Below, piece after piece: positions 16,664 through 24,787 of a DNA stretch of 64,000 nt (within the stretch, counting starts at the first letter, position 1; each line of letters begins with the position of its first letter). Source of the DNA: Curtobacterium flaccumfaciens pv. betae (lineage in GTDB: Bacteria > Actinomycetota > Actinomycetes > Actinomycetales > Microbacteriaceae); assembly GCF_026241855.1 (NCBI RefSeq), contig NZ_JAPJDC010000001.1, positions 1,736,001 through 1,800,000 on the forward strand. Direction: 5' to 3'. A program made the position numbers and the translations under genes. The notes under the pieces are model-generated. The model searched no databases, was not told where the DNA came from, and was given only the letters and a program-made list of their open reading frames with translations.

Positions 16664-16689
16664 CCGGCCCCGGCCCGCCCCGCCCCCAC

Positions 16690-17058
16690 CTACACCCGCG
16701 CGAGCTCCGCCCGCAGCGGCAGGTCCTGCTCCTCGAGGATGACCTGCGCGCCCACGGCCGTCCGGGCGTTCACGACGATCGGCGCGAGCAGGTTCACCGT
16801 GGTGCCGGACGCTCCGGGGTTCGCGACCACGAGCAGCATCGCGTCGGCGGGGTCGGTCAACCCGAGCCCGGCGGCCTGCTCGTCGGTGAGCTCCGGCGCG
16901 TACGACGGCAGGTGCACCGCGGCGTCGAGCAGGAACAGCCGTGCGTCGTCGCCGACGAGCGTGAACAGCCCCTCGGCGCCGTCGACCGGCGAGAGCTCGA
17001 AGGCCGCGGCGGGAGCGAGCCCGAACGGCGGGACGGCGAAGGTCAGGGAGATGCTCAT
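16690..17058 (-). CDS. fliW: Flagellar assembly factor FliW
   Basis: 122-residue protein that in Bacillus binds flagellin and, when free, binds and inhibits CsrA. Landmarks include ARLFLLDAAVHLPSYAPEL, D-P-A-D-A-M-L-L-V-V and VNLLAPIVVNARTAVGAQVI, the last matching the FliW N-L-x-A-P-I-V-I-N signature. ATG 17058 overlaps the flgL stop (ATGA), so it is the last gene of flgN-flgK-flgL-fliW. The CsrA gene lies at 57617 in the second flagellar block, suggesting the FliW-CsrA-flagellin circuit operates here. Confidence 0.93.
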   Translation of the reverse strand: MSISLTFAVPPFGLAPAAAFELSPVDGAEGLFTLVGDDARLFLLDAAVHLPSYAPELTDEQAAGLGLTDPADAMLLVVANPGASGTTVNLLAPIVVNARTAVGAQVILEEQDLPLRAELARV

Positions 17059-17936
17059 CGGAGGTAGTCCATCAGGGTCGGCTGCAGGACCTTCGCGGTG
17101 ACGGCGAGGGCTGCCTGGTAGTTGGTCTGCTGCACCTGCAGGTCGAGGACGGCCTTCGCGAGGTCGACGTCCTCGATGTCGGCGCGGCGGCTCTCGAGCG
17201 AGACGGTCGCGGACTTCAGCGAGTCTTGCGCCGCGAGTGCAGCGGCGTGCCGGACGCCGACGTCGGCCTGGGCGCCGCGGACGGTCCCGAGCGCCGTGTC
17301 GACGTCCCCGATGCGAGCGTTCACGTTCACCCCGTTCTGCAGGTCGCTGACGATGGAGTCGATCATGCCGAACACCGAGTCGTCGCCGGAGCCGAAGACC
17401 GCGGTGCCGGTGGTGTCGACCCGCACCGTGGTGCCGTCGCCGACCCGACGGGACACGTCGGTGCCCGAGGCCGCCCAACCCGTCGCGGGGTCGTAGGCGA
17501 CAGCGGCGGTCGATGATCCCGCGAACACCGAACGGGTGCCGTAGGTCGCGTTGGCGCGTGCCTCGAGGTCGGCCTTGAGCGACCGGAACTGCGTGACGAA
17601 CGCGTCGCGGTCGGTGTCGCTCATGGTGCCGGAGTTCGCGGCCCGCACCGTGAGGTCGCGGACGTTGTTGAGCACCGAGTACACGCCGGACAGCGCACTG
17701 TCGGTGGTCGCGAGCCACGCCGCGGCGTCGTTCGCGTTCCGCGAGTGCTGCGCGGCTGCGGCCTGCTCCTTGCGCACCTGCATCGACGACGCGGTGCCGA
17801 CCGGGTCGTCCGAGGGCTTCTGGATCGCACGCAGCGTCGTGGCCTGGTCGGTGAGCTCGGCGACCCGCGCGGCACCGGCCTGCAGCCGGGCCGAGGCGGC
17901 CGCCATCGACATCTGGGTGGTCACACGGGTGATCAC
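17055..17936 (-). CDS. flgL: Flagellar hook-filament junction protein FlgL (HAP3)
   Basis: 293 residues with flagellin-like ends: VTTQMSMAAASARLQAGAAR at the start and YQAALAVTAKVLQPTLMDYL at the stop, the typical FlgL terminus. It forms the distal ring joining hook and filament. GTG 17936 is chosen because it lies two bases after the flgK stop and gives the conserved first helix. The frame extends much further upstream within flgK but that part is noise. Secreted by the flagellar export apparatus, with FlgN as likely chaperone. Confidence 0.93.
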   Translation of the reverse strand: MITRVTTQMSMAAASARLQAGAARVAELTDQATTLRAIQKPSDDPVGTASSMQVRKEQAAAAQHSRNANDAAAWLATTDSALSGVYSVLNNVRDLTVRAANSGTMSDTDRDAFVTQFRSLKADLEARANATYGTRSVFAGSSTAAVAYDPATGWAASGTDVSRRVGDGTTVRVDTTGTAVFGSGDDSVFGMIDSIVSDLQNGVNVNARIGDVDTALGTVRGAQADVGVRHAAALAAQDSLKSATVSLESRRADIEDVDLAKAVLDLQVQQTNYQAALAVTAKVLQPTLMDYLR

Positions 17937-17938
17937 GA

Positions 17939-19360
17939 TCAGCCCCTCCCGACGAGTCCGACGCGGTTGATGATGGTGTCGAGCATCTCGTCGACCGCGG
18001 TCAGGACGCGCGCCGCGCCCTGGTACGCGTGCTGGTAGCTCAGCAGGTTGACGTTCTCCTCGTCGAGGTCGACGCCGGCGCTGGACTGCTGCTGGTTGCG
18101 CGCGTTGGTGAGCGCGAGTCCGGTCATCGTCGATTCCGACGTGGCCGACCTGGAGGCGGTGCCCACCCCCGCCACGAACGTCGCCCAGACCTGGTCGGCG
18201 CCGTCCGACGACGCCCCGAGTCGCGCGAGCGCGTCGGCGAACGAGTCGTCGAGTTCCCCCGCCGCGTTCCGCGTCGCCAGCCCACCGGCGTCCGTGGGGA
18301 CGACGCCGAGTGCCTGGGCGGCGGGGACGCCGGCCGCCAGGGAGAAGAAGGGGGCGCCGGTGGTGCCGGCCGGGGTGGTCCCGGCGGCGTGCAGGGCGTT
18401 CACGGTCGTGGCGAGCCGCGTGGCCACGGCGTCGTAGGACGCGGAGGCCTCGGCGAGTGCGCCGCCGGTGCCGGTGCCGGACGCGGGTGCGAGGACCGCG
18501 AGGGCGCCACCGATCGACCCGCCGCCCAGTCCGACCGCCCCGGCCGTGCCGGTGGTCCAGGTCAGGGTGACCGCGGTGCCGTCGGCGAGACGTTCGCCGC
18601 CGCCGAGGGCGACCGAGCGGGCGTCGGTGCCCTGCACGAGCGGGTTGCCGCCGAGGAGCACGTCGACCGTGCCGTCGGCGTTCGTCCGGGTGGTGCCGCC
18701 GGCGAGCGTGGCGATCTGCTGCGTGAGCTGGTCGCGCTGGTCGAGCAGCTCGTTGGCGTTGCCGCCCGAGGCGAGCGCGGTGCGGATCTGGCCGTTCAGG
18801 TCGGCGACCTGCTCCGCGGCGCCGTTCAGCTGGGCGACCTGCCCGGTCAGGGTACCGCGCACCGAGGACCACTGCGCGTCGACGGCCTTCGAGCCGGCAG
18901 CCAGGGCGGCGACGACGGTGCCGGCGGCCCCGAGCACGGCACTGGCGGCACCCGGGTCGTCGGGGTGGCTGGCGAGCTCGCTCCAGGACGACCAGAACGC
19001 GTCGAGCTTGGCGCTCAGGCCGTCCTTGCCGGGCTCGTGCAACCCGGTCTCGAGGGCGGAGAGCGCCGTGGCGCGGGCATCGGCGTAGGCCGACGAACCG
19101 GCGGCGACGCGGACACCGGCGTCGAGCGTCAGGGACGCCAGGCGGGCGATGCCGTCGACCGAGACGCCCTGGCCGGCGAGGGCCGCGGTGCCCCGCATGA
19201 ACCCGGTCTGGGTCGCGGGGATCGAGTTCTGCGTGACGCGCTGCCGCGTGTAGCCCGCGGTGCCGGCGTTCGCGATGTTCTGGCCGGTGACGTCGATGCC
19301 GGCACGGGCGGCTGCGAGGCCGGAGTAGGCGGTCGCGAGGGATCCGAAGGTGCTGACCAC
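17939..19360 (-). CDS. flgK: Flagellar hook-associated protein FlgK (HAP1)
   Basis: 473 residues. The N-terminus STFGSLATAYSGLAAARAGI with VTGQNIANAGTAGYTRQRV is diagnostic for FlgK (family: N-I-A-N-x-x-T-x-G-Y-xRQ); the C-terminus has NLLSYQHAYQGAARVLTAVD, the usual D0 end. It forms the first hook-filament junction ring. GTG 19360 puts this motif right after the start and lies four bases past the flgN stop; an upstream extension would be a Pro/Arg-rich run inside flgN and is rejected. The middle is Gly/Ala-rich and variable as expected. Confidence 0.93.
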   Translation of the reverse strand: MVSTFGSLATAYSGLAAARAGIDVTGQNIANAGTAGYTRQRVTQNSIPATQTGFMRGTAALAGQGVSVDGIARLASLTLDAGVRVAAGSSAYADARATALSALETGLHEPGKDGLSAKLDAFWSSWSELASHPDDPGAASAVLGAAGTVVAALAAGSKAVDAQWSSVRGTLTGQVAQLNGAAEQVADLNGQIRTALASGGNANELLDQRDQLTQQIATLAGGTTRTNADGTVDVLLGGNPLVQGTDARSVALGGGERLADGTAVTLTWTTGTAGAVGLGGGSIGGALAVLAPASGTGTGGALAEASASYDAVATRLATTVNALHAAGTTPAGTTGAPFFSLAAGVPAAQALGVVPTDAGGLATRNAAGELDDSFADALARLGASSDGADQVWATFVAGVGTASRSATSESTMTGLALTNARNQQQSSAGVDLDEENVNLLSYQHAYQGAARVLTAVDEMLDTIINRVGLVGRG

Positions 19361-19364
19361 GGTG

Positions 19365-19850
19365 TTAGAGCGTCCCCTCGAACAGGCGGGCGCCGTCCTG
19401 GCCTGCGCCGGACGTGCCACTGGCGTCGTAGGTGGCGGCGCCGGTGACGGTCCCCGCCAGGGTCTCCTCGGTGGCCTGGGCGGCGGCACGGAGGAACCGG
19501 TCGTTCTCGTCGCGCAGGGCGCCGATCTGGGTGGTCAGTTCGACCATCGCGGTGAGGTGTGACGACAGGATCTCGCCCCACGGCCCGTTCGGTGCCGCGG
19601 CGACGACGTCGCGCAGGGGAGCGTCGGTGGCCACGCCCCACTCCTCGGCGACCTCGGCGCTCTGCGCGGCGCGCTCGAGACCGGTGCTGCGGAGCCGGTC
19701 GAGGACCTGCTCGACCTCGCGGCTGGCGTGCGACACCCAGCGGGAGCGGCCCGCGGTGAGCAGGAGCTGTTCCTCCTCGAGCTTGAAGGTGAGCAGTTCG
19801 AGCAGCTCGCGTTCGCGCCAGAGCACGGCGGACAGGTCGTTCACGCTCAT
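19365..19850 (-). CDS. flgN: FlgN-type flagellar chaperone
   Basis: 161-residue, mostly helical protein. MSVNDLSAVLWRERELLELL opening with a leucine-rich LTFKLEEEQLLLTAGRSRWV follows the FlgN-family pattern, and its place directly before flgK and flgL, its clients, supports the call. ATG 19850 has GGAGGAG upstream. First gene of the minus-strand operon; a FliA-type promoter (TTAC-N15-GTCGATAG) and a CsrA-like hairpin lie just upstream. Confidence 0.85.
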   Translation of the reverse strand: MSVNDLSAVLWRERELLELLTFKLEEEQLLLTAGRSRWVSHASREVEQVLDRLRSTGLERAAQSAEVAEEWGVATDAPLRDVVAAAPNGPWGEILSSHLTAMVELTTQIGALRDENDRFLRAAAQATEETLAGTVTGAATYDASGTSGAGQDGARLFEGTL

Positions 19851-19889
19851 CAGCTCCTCCCAGGTGGTGGTTCGTCGGGGTGGTCCCCG

Positions 19890-19907
19890 GTCCGTCATCC
19901 TGCGGAC
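19890..19907 (-). promoter_or_regulatory. CsrA-like hairpin in the flgN operon leader
   Basis: On the minus strand, GTCCG-CAGGATGA-CGGAC forms a 5-bp stem with an 8-base loop displaying AGGAUG, close to the CsrA consensus core ARGGAUG. It begins eight bases after the -10 box, so it lies at the very 5' end of the transcript, 40 bases before the flgN start codon. Confidence 0.45.
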
Positions 19908-19915
19908 ACCGGGAC

Positions 19916-19942
19916 CTATCGACTCCGTGACCGCGACCGTAA
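19916..19942 (-). promoter_or_regulatory. FliA (sigma-28)-type promoter of flgN-flgK-flgL-fliW
   Basis: Minus strand TTAC (19942-19939), a 15-base spacer and GTCGATAG (19923-19916). This resembles the sigma-28 consensus TAAA-N15-GCCGATAA and the other four boxes in this locus. Confidence 0.55.
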
Positions 19943-20243
19943 GCCCCGGCGGCCGAGTGCCGTCCCCCGTACTCGTCGACTCTGTGACCCGATGACCCCC
20001 GTCGGGGGACAAGAACGAGCGTTCCCGACCCCGGGTCCCCCCAAATGCCGACCCGAAACCGGGCCTGACACCCCCGCACTGGGGACGGTTGTGCACCTGT
20101 TCAGCGCATTGCCAGCCGATACATTCAGAACGCACCCCGGGGGACACCCGGAACCGCTCGGGAACGATGCGGGGTGCACCGCTCGGAGGGACCCGGGCGG
20201 GTCTTCGGCGTACGCACCGGCCATCCGAGGCCGGCGTCCGTCG

Positions 20244-20259
20244 CGCCCACGGACGGGTG
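20244..20259 (+). promoter_or_regulatory. CsrA-like hairpin in the fliA leader
   Basis: CGCCC-ACGGAC-GGGTG: a 5-bp stem (one G-U pair) with the hexaloop ACGGAC, the same core seen in the fliC and flbD leaders. It sits 35 bases before the fliA ATG. Confidence 0.4.
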
Positions 20260-20293
20260 AGCCGACACACGTCAGGTCGACCAGGGGAACAGC

Positions 20294-21109
20294 ATGGACC
20301 GCACCGAACGCAACGCGATGATCGTGGAGCACCTCCCGCTCGTGGGCTACATCGTGGCCGACGTCCGCTCCCGGGCGACGCACCTGGACCGCGACGACCT
20401 CGCCGCCGTCGGATCGCTCGCACTCGTCGCAGCCGCCGAGGCCTTCGACCCCACCCTCGGCGTGCCGTTCGGCGCCTACGCCCGCACCCGGATCGCCGGT
20501 GCGCTGGCCGACGACATGCGCTCGGCCGACTGGGCCTCCCGCGGCACCCGGAAGCGGATCCGCGAGACCCTGGCAACGCAGGAGGCCCTGTCCGCACGCC
20601 TCGGTCGGAGCGTCGGTGCCCAGGAGATCGCCGATGCCATGGGCGTCGACAAGCAGACCGCCGTCGACGCGATGAGCGACGCCGCCCGGACCGTCGCGCC
20701 GCTGGACGAGACCGTGCACGACCTCGTCCCCGCAGACCTGCCGCTCCCCGGGGACGACCTGCTCGAGACCGAGAGGCGCCGGTACCTCCGCGCCGCAGTC
20801 GAGGCCCTGCCGGAGCGGATGCGCTTCATCGTCGAGGCCGTGTACTTCGGCGACCGCTCGGTCACCGACGTCGCCGCCGAGCTCGGCATCACGCACTCGG
20901 CCGTCTCGCAGCAGCGCTCCGAGGCGATGCGCCTGCTCCACGACGGTCTCGCCGCCCACTACGGCGACGGCACCACCGTCGAGCCCGCGAGCCGCACCAC
21001 CGCGGCCCGCCGCAGCGCCTACCTCGCCCGTGTCGCCACGAACGCCGCCGCCGGTGTCGCCCGTGCCGTGCACGACGCCGCGTCCGGCCCGGCCGTCGCG
21101 GCGAGTTGA
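20294..21109 (+). CDS. fliA: RNA polymerase sigma factor FliA/WhiG family
   Basis: 271 residues with the sigma-70 order of regions but no region 1.1. Region 2 contains DDLAAVGSLALVAAAEAFDP and VPFGAYARTRIAGALADDMR, the latter matching the FliA/SigB-type S-Y-A-x-x-R-I-x-G-A-x-x-D-x-x-R signature. Region 3 follows (SARLGRSVGAQEIADAMGVD) and region 4 has VTDVAAELGITHSAVSQQRS. The C-terminal ~40 residues are an Ala-rich extension. It likely reads the TAAC-N15/16-GCCGATAG promoters of the locus. No anti-sigma FlgM gene was found nearby. Followed by fliC with its own promoter. Confidence 0.9.
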   Translation: MDRTERNAMIVEHLPLVGYIVADVRSRATHLDRDDLAAVGSLALVAAAEAFDPTLGVPFGAYARTRIAGALADDMRSADWASRGTRKRIRETLATQEALSARLGRSVGAQEIADAMGVDKQTAVDAMSDAARTVAPLDETVHDLVPADLPLPGDDLLETERRRYLRAAVEALPERMRFIVEAVYFGDRSVTDVAAELGITHSAVSQQRSEAMRLLHDGLAAHYGDGTTVEPASRTTAARRSAYLARVATNAAAGVARAVHDAASGPAVAAS

Positions 21110-21140
21110 GACGTCGGCGGAAACTTCTCCGCCGATCCCC

Positions 21141-21167
21141 TAACGACTCCCGGCAACCGGCCGAGAG
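21141..21167 (+). promoter_or_regulatory. FliA-type promoter of fliC
   Basis: TAAC (21141-21144), 15-base spacer, GCCGAGAG (21160-21167). Sixty bases separate the -10 box from the fliC ATG, giving a structured leader. Confidence 0.6.
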
Positions 21168-21179
21168 TCATCCATGTCA

Positions 21180-21219
21180 GCCCACGGACGGGCCGACGCA
21201 CGACCCACATTCACGGAGG
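21180..21219 (+). promoter_or_regulatory. Two CsrA-like sites in the fliC leader
   Basis: Site 1: hairpin GCCC-ACGGAC-GGGC (21180-21193) with A(N)GGA in the hexaloop. Site 2: ACGGA (21213-21217) overlapping the Shine-Dalgarno GGAGG (21215-21219). This repeats the two-site layout of the Bacillus hag leader, where CsrA blocks translation until FliW removes it. Confidence 0.55.
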
Positions 21220-21227
21220 AAACCACC

Positions 21228-22085
21228 ATGGGTATGTCCATCAACACCAACCTCTCGGCACTCAACACGTACCGGAACCTCAACGCGACGCAGAACGACC
21301 TGTCGAAGTCCCTCGAGAAGCTCTCGACCGGCCTCCGCATCAACCGTGCTGCCGACGACGCTGCCGGTCTGTCGATCTCCGAGGGGCTGAAGTCCCAGGT
21401 CGGTGGCCTCACGGTCGCCGCCCGCAACGCGCAGGACGGCATCTCCGTCGTGCAGACCGCTGAAGGTGGCCTCACCGAGACCCACTCGATCCTCCAGCGC
21501 ATGCGCGACCTGGCTGTCCAGGCCGGCAACGACTCGAACAACGAGGACTCGCGAAAGGCGATCACGACCGAGGTCGGTCAGCTCCAGGAGGAGCTGCAGC
21601 GCATCTCGGACTCGACCAACTTCAACGGGATCAAGCTGCTCGACGGCAAGGCCTCCACCACGGCTGCCGGTCCCGGTACCGGCAAGCTGACCTTCCAGGT
21701 CGGCGCGGACGGCTCCGACGCCAGCAAGATCGACGTCGACCTCACCGGCGCGGACGTCTCGAAGGTCGCCACGGCGGTCAAGGCGCTCGACTTCACCACG
21801 GGCGACAACGCTCGCCTCGCGGTGACCGAGCTCGACGCGCAGATCAAGTCGGTCTCGGAGGCTCGTTCCAACCTCGGTGCGGTCCAGAACCGCTTCGACC
21901 ACGCCATCAACGTGACGAACGTGGCCAAGGAGAACCTCACCGCTGCCGGTTCGCGCATCACCGACGTCGACATGGCGCAGGAGATGGTCAAGTACACGCG
22001 CGACAACATCCTCAGCCAGGCCGGCACCTCGATGCTCGCGCAGGCGAACCAGAGCACCCAGGGCGTGCTCTCGCTCCTGCGCTAG
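21228..22085 (+). CDS. fliC: Flagellin
   Basis: 285 residues, a short flagellin with full D0/D1 ends and little central domain. N-terminus: MSINTNLSALNTYRNLNATQ, then LSTGLRINRAADDAAGLSIS; C-terminus: NLGAVQNRFDHAINVTNVAK and QEMVKYTRDNILSQAGTSML ending in VLSLLR. ATG 21228 lies eight bases after GGAGG. Monocistronic: strong promoter upstream, perfect hairpin 22095-22137 downstream. Its leader carries two CsrA-like sites, so translation is probably controlled by CsrA and FliW. Arginine-120 region glycosylation or methylation cannot be judged. Confidence 0.97.
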   Translation: MGMSINTNLSALNTYRNLNATQNDLSKSLEKLSTGLRINRAADDAAGLSISEGLKSQVGGLTVAARNAQDGISVVQTAEGGLTETHSILQRMRDLAVQAGNDSNNEDSRKAITTEVGQLQEELQRISDSTNFNGIKLLDGKASTTAAGPGTGKLTFQVGADGSDASKIDVDLTGADVSKVATAVKALDFTTGDNARLAVTELDAQIKSVSEARSNLGAVQNRFDHAINVTNVAKENLTAAGSRITDVDMAQEMVKYTRDNILSQAGTSMLAQANQSTQGVLSLLR

Positions 22086-22094
22086 CCATCACGA

Positions 22095-22137
22095 CGTCCG
22101 TCCTCCGGGCCCGATCGGGTGTCCCGGAGGACGGACG
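22095..22137 (+). terminator. Terminator after fliC
   Basis: Perfect 15-bp inverted repeat (22095-22109 and 22123-22137, 13-base loop) starting nine bases after the fliC stop. Confidence 0.8.
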
Positions 22138-22179
22138 CCACCATCCTGACCACCTCCACGACGCCAGGGAGTGTCGACG

Positions 22180-23571
22180 ATGTCCTCGTCCGTGTCCTCG
22201 AGCAGCAGCCTCGCGATCGACGGTCTGGTCAGCGGTCTCAAGACGACCGACCTCATCAACTCGCTGATGAGCGTCGAGGGGGTCCCGCAGACCCTGCTCA
22301 AGAACAAGCTCATCACCACCAACTCGTTCATCTCGTCACTGCAGACGCTCAACGGGTTGATCCAGGGGCTCGCCACGGATGCCGCGAAGGCCTCGTCGCT
22401 CGACCTCTTCGCCGCGACGAGCACCGCGCCGACCGTCACCGCCGTCACCGGTACCGGGGCGACCGCCGGCTCCATCAGCTTCACCGTCGGTTCGACCGCC
22501 TCGGCACAGGTCGGGGTCACGGCCGCGATGTCGACGTGGTCGACCGGTGCGCAGCCGATCACGATCGTCGGCGCGGACGGCAAGTCGACCACCGTGACGC
22601 CGGCGTCCGGTTCGCTCGACGACGCCGTGTCCGCCCTGAACAAGTCCGGTGCGGGCGTCACCGCGACGAAGGTCTCCGCCGGCACCGACGCCGACGGCAG
22701 CAAGCTCTACCGCCTGCAGCTCACGTCCGGCACGACCGGGGCGGCCGGCGGCTTCCAGGTGTACCGGGGCGGCGCCGACGACGTGGCAGCGGGCACCGCG
22801 ACGAACGTCCTCACCGAGACCGGTGCCGCCGTCGTCACCACGGCGACCGACGCCAGCGTCACCCTCTGGGCCGGCACCGCCGCCGCGCAGACGGTGACGA
22901 GCGCGACGAACACCTTCACCGGGCTCGTCCCCGGGCTCGACGTCACCGTGTCGAAGGCCACCACCGAACCCGTCACCGTGACGGTCGCGCAGGACACCAC
23001 CAAGGCCCAGTCCGTGGCCTCCGGGCTCGTCGACGCGATGAACGCGGTCGCCGCCTACTACAAGACGAACACCGCGGTGTCGAGCTCGACCAGCGCGACG
23101 TCCGGCACCACGACGACGAAGGCCGGCGTCCTGCTCGGCGACGGTGCGTCCCGCGACGCCGTGCAGCGGCTCACGAGCACGATGTCCGCCCCCGTCGACG
23201 GCAAGTCGCCGTCGACGATCGGGATCGAGATCACGAGGGACGGCAGCTTCACCTTCGACCCAGAGGTCTTCCAGAAGGCACTCGCCGCCGATCCGAAGGC
23301 CACCCAGGCGATGCTCTCCGGCGTCGCCGCGAACGTCGGTGCCGCGGCCAGCGCCGCCTCCGACAAGTACGACGGCTCCGTCACCACGTCCATCACCGGG
23401 CAGCAGGCCGTCGCCAAGGACCTCAACACCCAGATCGACAGCTGGACCGACCGGCTGACGAGGCGCCGGGCCGCGCTGCAGACCCTCTACTCATCCCTCG
23501 AGACCAGCCTCAGCAAGCTCCAGTCGCAGTCGAGCTGGCTCGCCGGCCAGCTGGCCTCGACGTCGAGCTGA
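22180..23571 (+). CDS. fliD: Flagellar cap protein FliD (HAP2)
   Basis: 463 residues. The N-terminus has LAIDGLVSGLKTTDLINSLM, the FliD_N signature (G-L-x-S-G-L-D/K-T), and the C-terminal third contains LNTQIDSWTDRLTRRRAALQ then a coiled coil (LYSSLETSLSKLQSQSSWLA), typical of FliD_C. It caps the growing filament and folds flagellin. ATG 22180 is favoured: AGGGAG ends eight bases upstream, whereas the alternative GTG at 22171 overlaps that site. Start of the fliD-fliS-fliT-like unit; no clear promoter of its own was seen beyond fliC's terminator. Confidence 0.93.
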   Translation: MSSSVSSSSSLAIDGLVSGLKTTDLINSLMSVEGVPQTLLKNKLITTNSFISSLQTLNGLIQGLATDAAKASSLDLFAATSTAPTVTAVTGTGATAGSISFTVGSTASAQVGVTAAMSTWSTGAQPITIVGADGKSTTVTPASGSLDDAVSALNKSGAGVTATKVSAGTDADGSKLYRLQLTSGTTGAAGGFQVYRGGADDVAAGTATNVLTETGAAVVTTATDASVTLWAGTAAAQTVTSATNTFTGLVPGLDVTVSKATTEPVTVTVAQDTTKAQSVASGLVDAMNAVAAYYKTNTAVSSSTSATSGTTTTKAGVLLGDGASRDAVQRLTSTMSAPVDGKSPSTIGIEITRDGSFTFDPEVFQKALAADPKATQAMLSGVAANVGAAASAASDKYDGSVTTSITGQQAVAKDLNTQIDSWTDRLTRRRAALQTLYSSLETSLSKLQSQSSWLAGQLASTSS

Positions 23572-23582
23572 CGGGAACGACC

Positions 23583-24056
23583 ATGACCTTCGACTTCCAG
23601 GCAGCCGCATTCCGCCAGGCCGCCCAGCCGCGCACCGTCACCGACCAGCGTCGTGCCCAGTACACGAACGAGGCCGTGCTGTCGGCGACGCCGGCCCAGC
23701 TCGTGACGATGCTCTACGACCGGCTGCTGCTCGACCTGCACCGTGCCGAGGCCGCGCAGGTCGCCGCCGACTGGGAGGCGGCCCGCGAGCAGCTCCTGCA
23801 CGCCCAGGCGATCGTCGGCGAGCTCTCGAGCACCCTCCGGATCGACGTCTGGGACGGCGGCGAGGGTCTGCTCGCCGTCTACAACTACGCCTCCACCTCG
23901 CTCATCACGGCGAACGTGCACCGCGACGTGCAGGCCACCCGTGACTGCATCCGGATCCTCGAGCCGCTGCGTCAGTCGTGGCACGAGGCAGCCGCGTCGC
24001 TGCCCGCGACGCCCACCACGCAGCAGCCGACCGGGGGAGCCCTCGGTGTCGCCTGA
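23583..24056 (+). CDS. fliS: Flagellin export chaperone FliS
   Basis: 157 residues, helical. The core QYTNEAVLSATPAQLVTMLY followed by DRLLLDLHRAEAAQ is diagnostic for FliS (family: Y-x-x-x-x-v-x-T-a-s-p-e-x-L-v-x-M-L-Y-d). It binds the flagellin C-terminus in the cytoplasm before export. A ~25-residue N-terminal extension and a Thr/Gln tail are longer than in Bacillus FliS. Overlaps the next gene by 11 bases, implying coupling. Confidence 0.92.
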   Translation: MTFDFQAAAFRQAAQPRTVTDQRRAQYTNEAVLSATPAQLVTMLYDRLLLDLHRAEAAQVAADWEAAREQLLHAQAIVGELSSTLRIDVWDGGEGLLAVYNYASTSLITANVHRDVQATRDCIRILEPLRQSWHEAAASLPATPTTQQPTGGALGVA

Positions 24057-24372
24057 TCCGTCCGCAGAGCTGTCGCCTGAGCAGCCGGACGGACGAGCCG
24101 CATGGGAGGCCCTGCTCGCCTCCCTGGAGCACGACGCCGCCGGGCAGGCGGCCGACTCCACGGCCGTGGCCGGGTGGTCGGAGCCGGCCGGGCTGGGACC
24201 GCTGCCGCGGGACCTGGTGGGACGGGCCTCCCGGCTGCTCGCCGCGCAGCGGGACCGGATGACGGTACTCGAGGCCGACCGCCGCTCGACGCTGGAGCAC
24301 CTCGGTGCCCTGCGCGCCGTCGACGCCACGCGCGAGCCCCGCGGCTCCGTGTACCTCGACGCTTCCGCCTGA
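24046..24372 (+). CDS. Small FliT-position protein (putative FliD chaperone)
   Basis: 108-residue acidic helical protein starting at GTG 24046 with GGGGGAG upstream and overlapping the end of fliS. It lacks a clear FliT signature. Its middle GRAAWEALLASLEHDAAGQA and the late LLAAQRDRMTVLEADRRSTL pattern suggest a helical hairpin; in other flagellar loci a FliT-type chaperone for FliD occupies this exact slot after fliD-fliS. Function is inferred from position. Followed by the 73-bp repeat cluster. Confidence 0.65.
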   Translation: MSPDPSAELSPEQPDGRAAWEALLASLEHDAAGQAADSTAVAGWSEPAGLGPLPRDLVGRASRLLAAQRDRMTVLEADRRSTLEHLGALRAVDATREPRGSVYLDASA

Positions 24373-24385
24373 CCCGCGCCCCCGA

Positions 24386-24693
24386 GCGACGATGTCGTCG
24401 TCGTACGACAGCGACCCTGTCGCTTCCGCGCGCGTGCAACTGCTGGCGCGCGCAACGGGCGGCGTCTGCACGGAGCGACGATGTCGTCGTCGTACGACGG
24501 CGGCCCTGTCGCTCTCGCGCGCGTGCAACTGCTGGCGCGCGCAACGGGCGACGTCGTCGTTGTCGTACGACGTCGGCTCCGTCGCTTCCGCGCGCGTGCA
24601 ACTGGTGGCGCGTGCACGGGGCGACGATGTCGATGTCGTACGACGTCGACGGTGTCGCTCCCGTGCGCGTGCAACTGTCCGCGCGCGCAACGA
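24386..24693 (+). repeat. 73-bp tandem palindromic repeat, cluster 2 (four units)
   Basis: Units start with GCGAC at 24386, 24475, 24548 and 24621, with the next GCGAC at 24694; spacings are 89, 73, 73 and 73 (the first unit carries a 16-bp insertion). Each unit has a palindrome centred on TCGTACGA and a GC-rich half containing GCGTGCAACTG. The same family with the same 73-bp period occurs at 16543-16663. Confidence 0.85.
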
Positions 24694-24751
24694 GCGACAC
24701 CGCGCACCGACGCCGCACCCGCACCCACCGCCCCCCGTTCGGGGCGACGCC

Positions 24752-24779
24752 TAACGCGGCGGACGACGGACTCCGATAG
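24752..24779 (+). promoter_or_regulatory. FliA-type promoter of the flgB-flgE operon
   Basis: TAAC (24752-24755), 16-base spacer, TCCGATAG (24772-24779). It drives about 10 kb of overlapping basal-body and hook genes. Confidence 0.55.
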
Positions 24780-24787
24780 CGCCACTC

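Larger units (their letters stand above)
19851..20293. other. 443-bp divergent regulatory region between flgN and fliA
   Basis: No gene is seen. It holds the flgN promoter and leader hairpin on the minus strand (19890-19942) and the fliA leader with its own A(N)GGA hairpin (20244-20259). A GCCGATAC string at 20115 resembles a FliA -10 box but lacks a matching -35 sequence. The promoter of fliA itself is not clear. Confidence 0.5.

Noticed and set aside
17055..18872. 605-codon frame running through flgL into flgK antiphase
   Set aside because: Only the part from GTG 17936 matches FlgL; the rest is Arg/Pro-rich noise inside flgK.
20115..20122. GCCGATAC as a FliA-type -10 box for fliA
   Set aside because: No TAAC-like -35 lies 15 or 16 bases upstream (CCTG or similar instead), so it was not called as a promoter.
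24386..24693. 73-bp repeats as a CRISPR array
   Set aside because: Units are contiguous palindromes with no unique spacers, and no cas genes are near.
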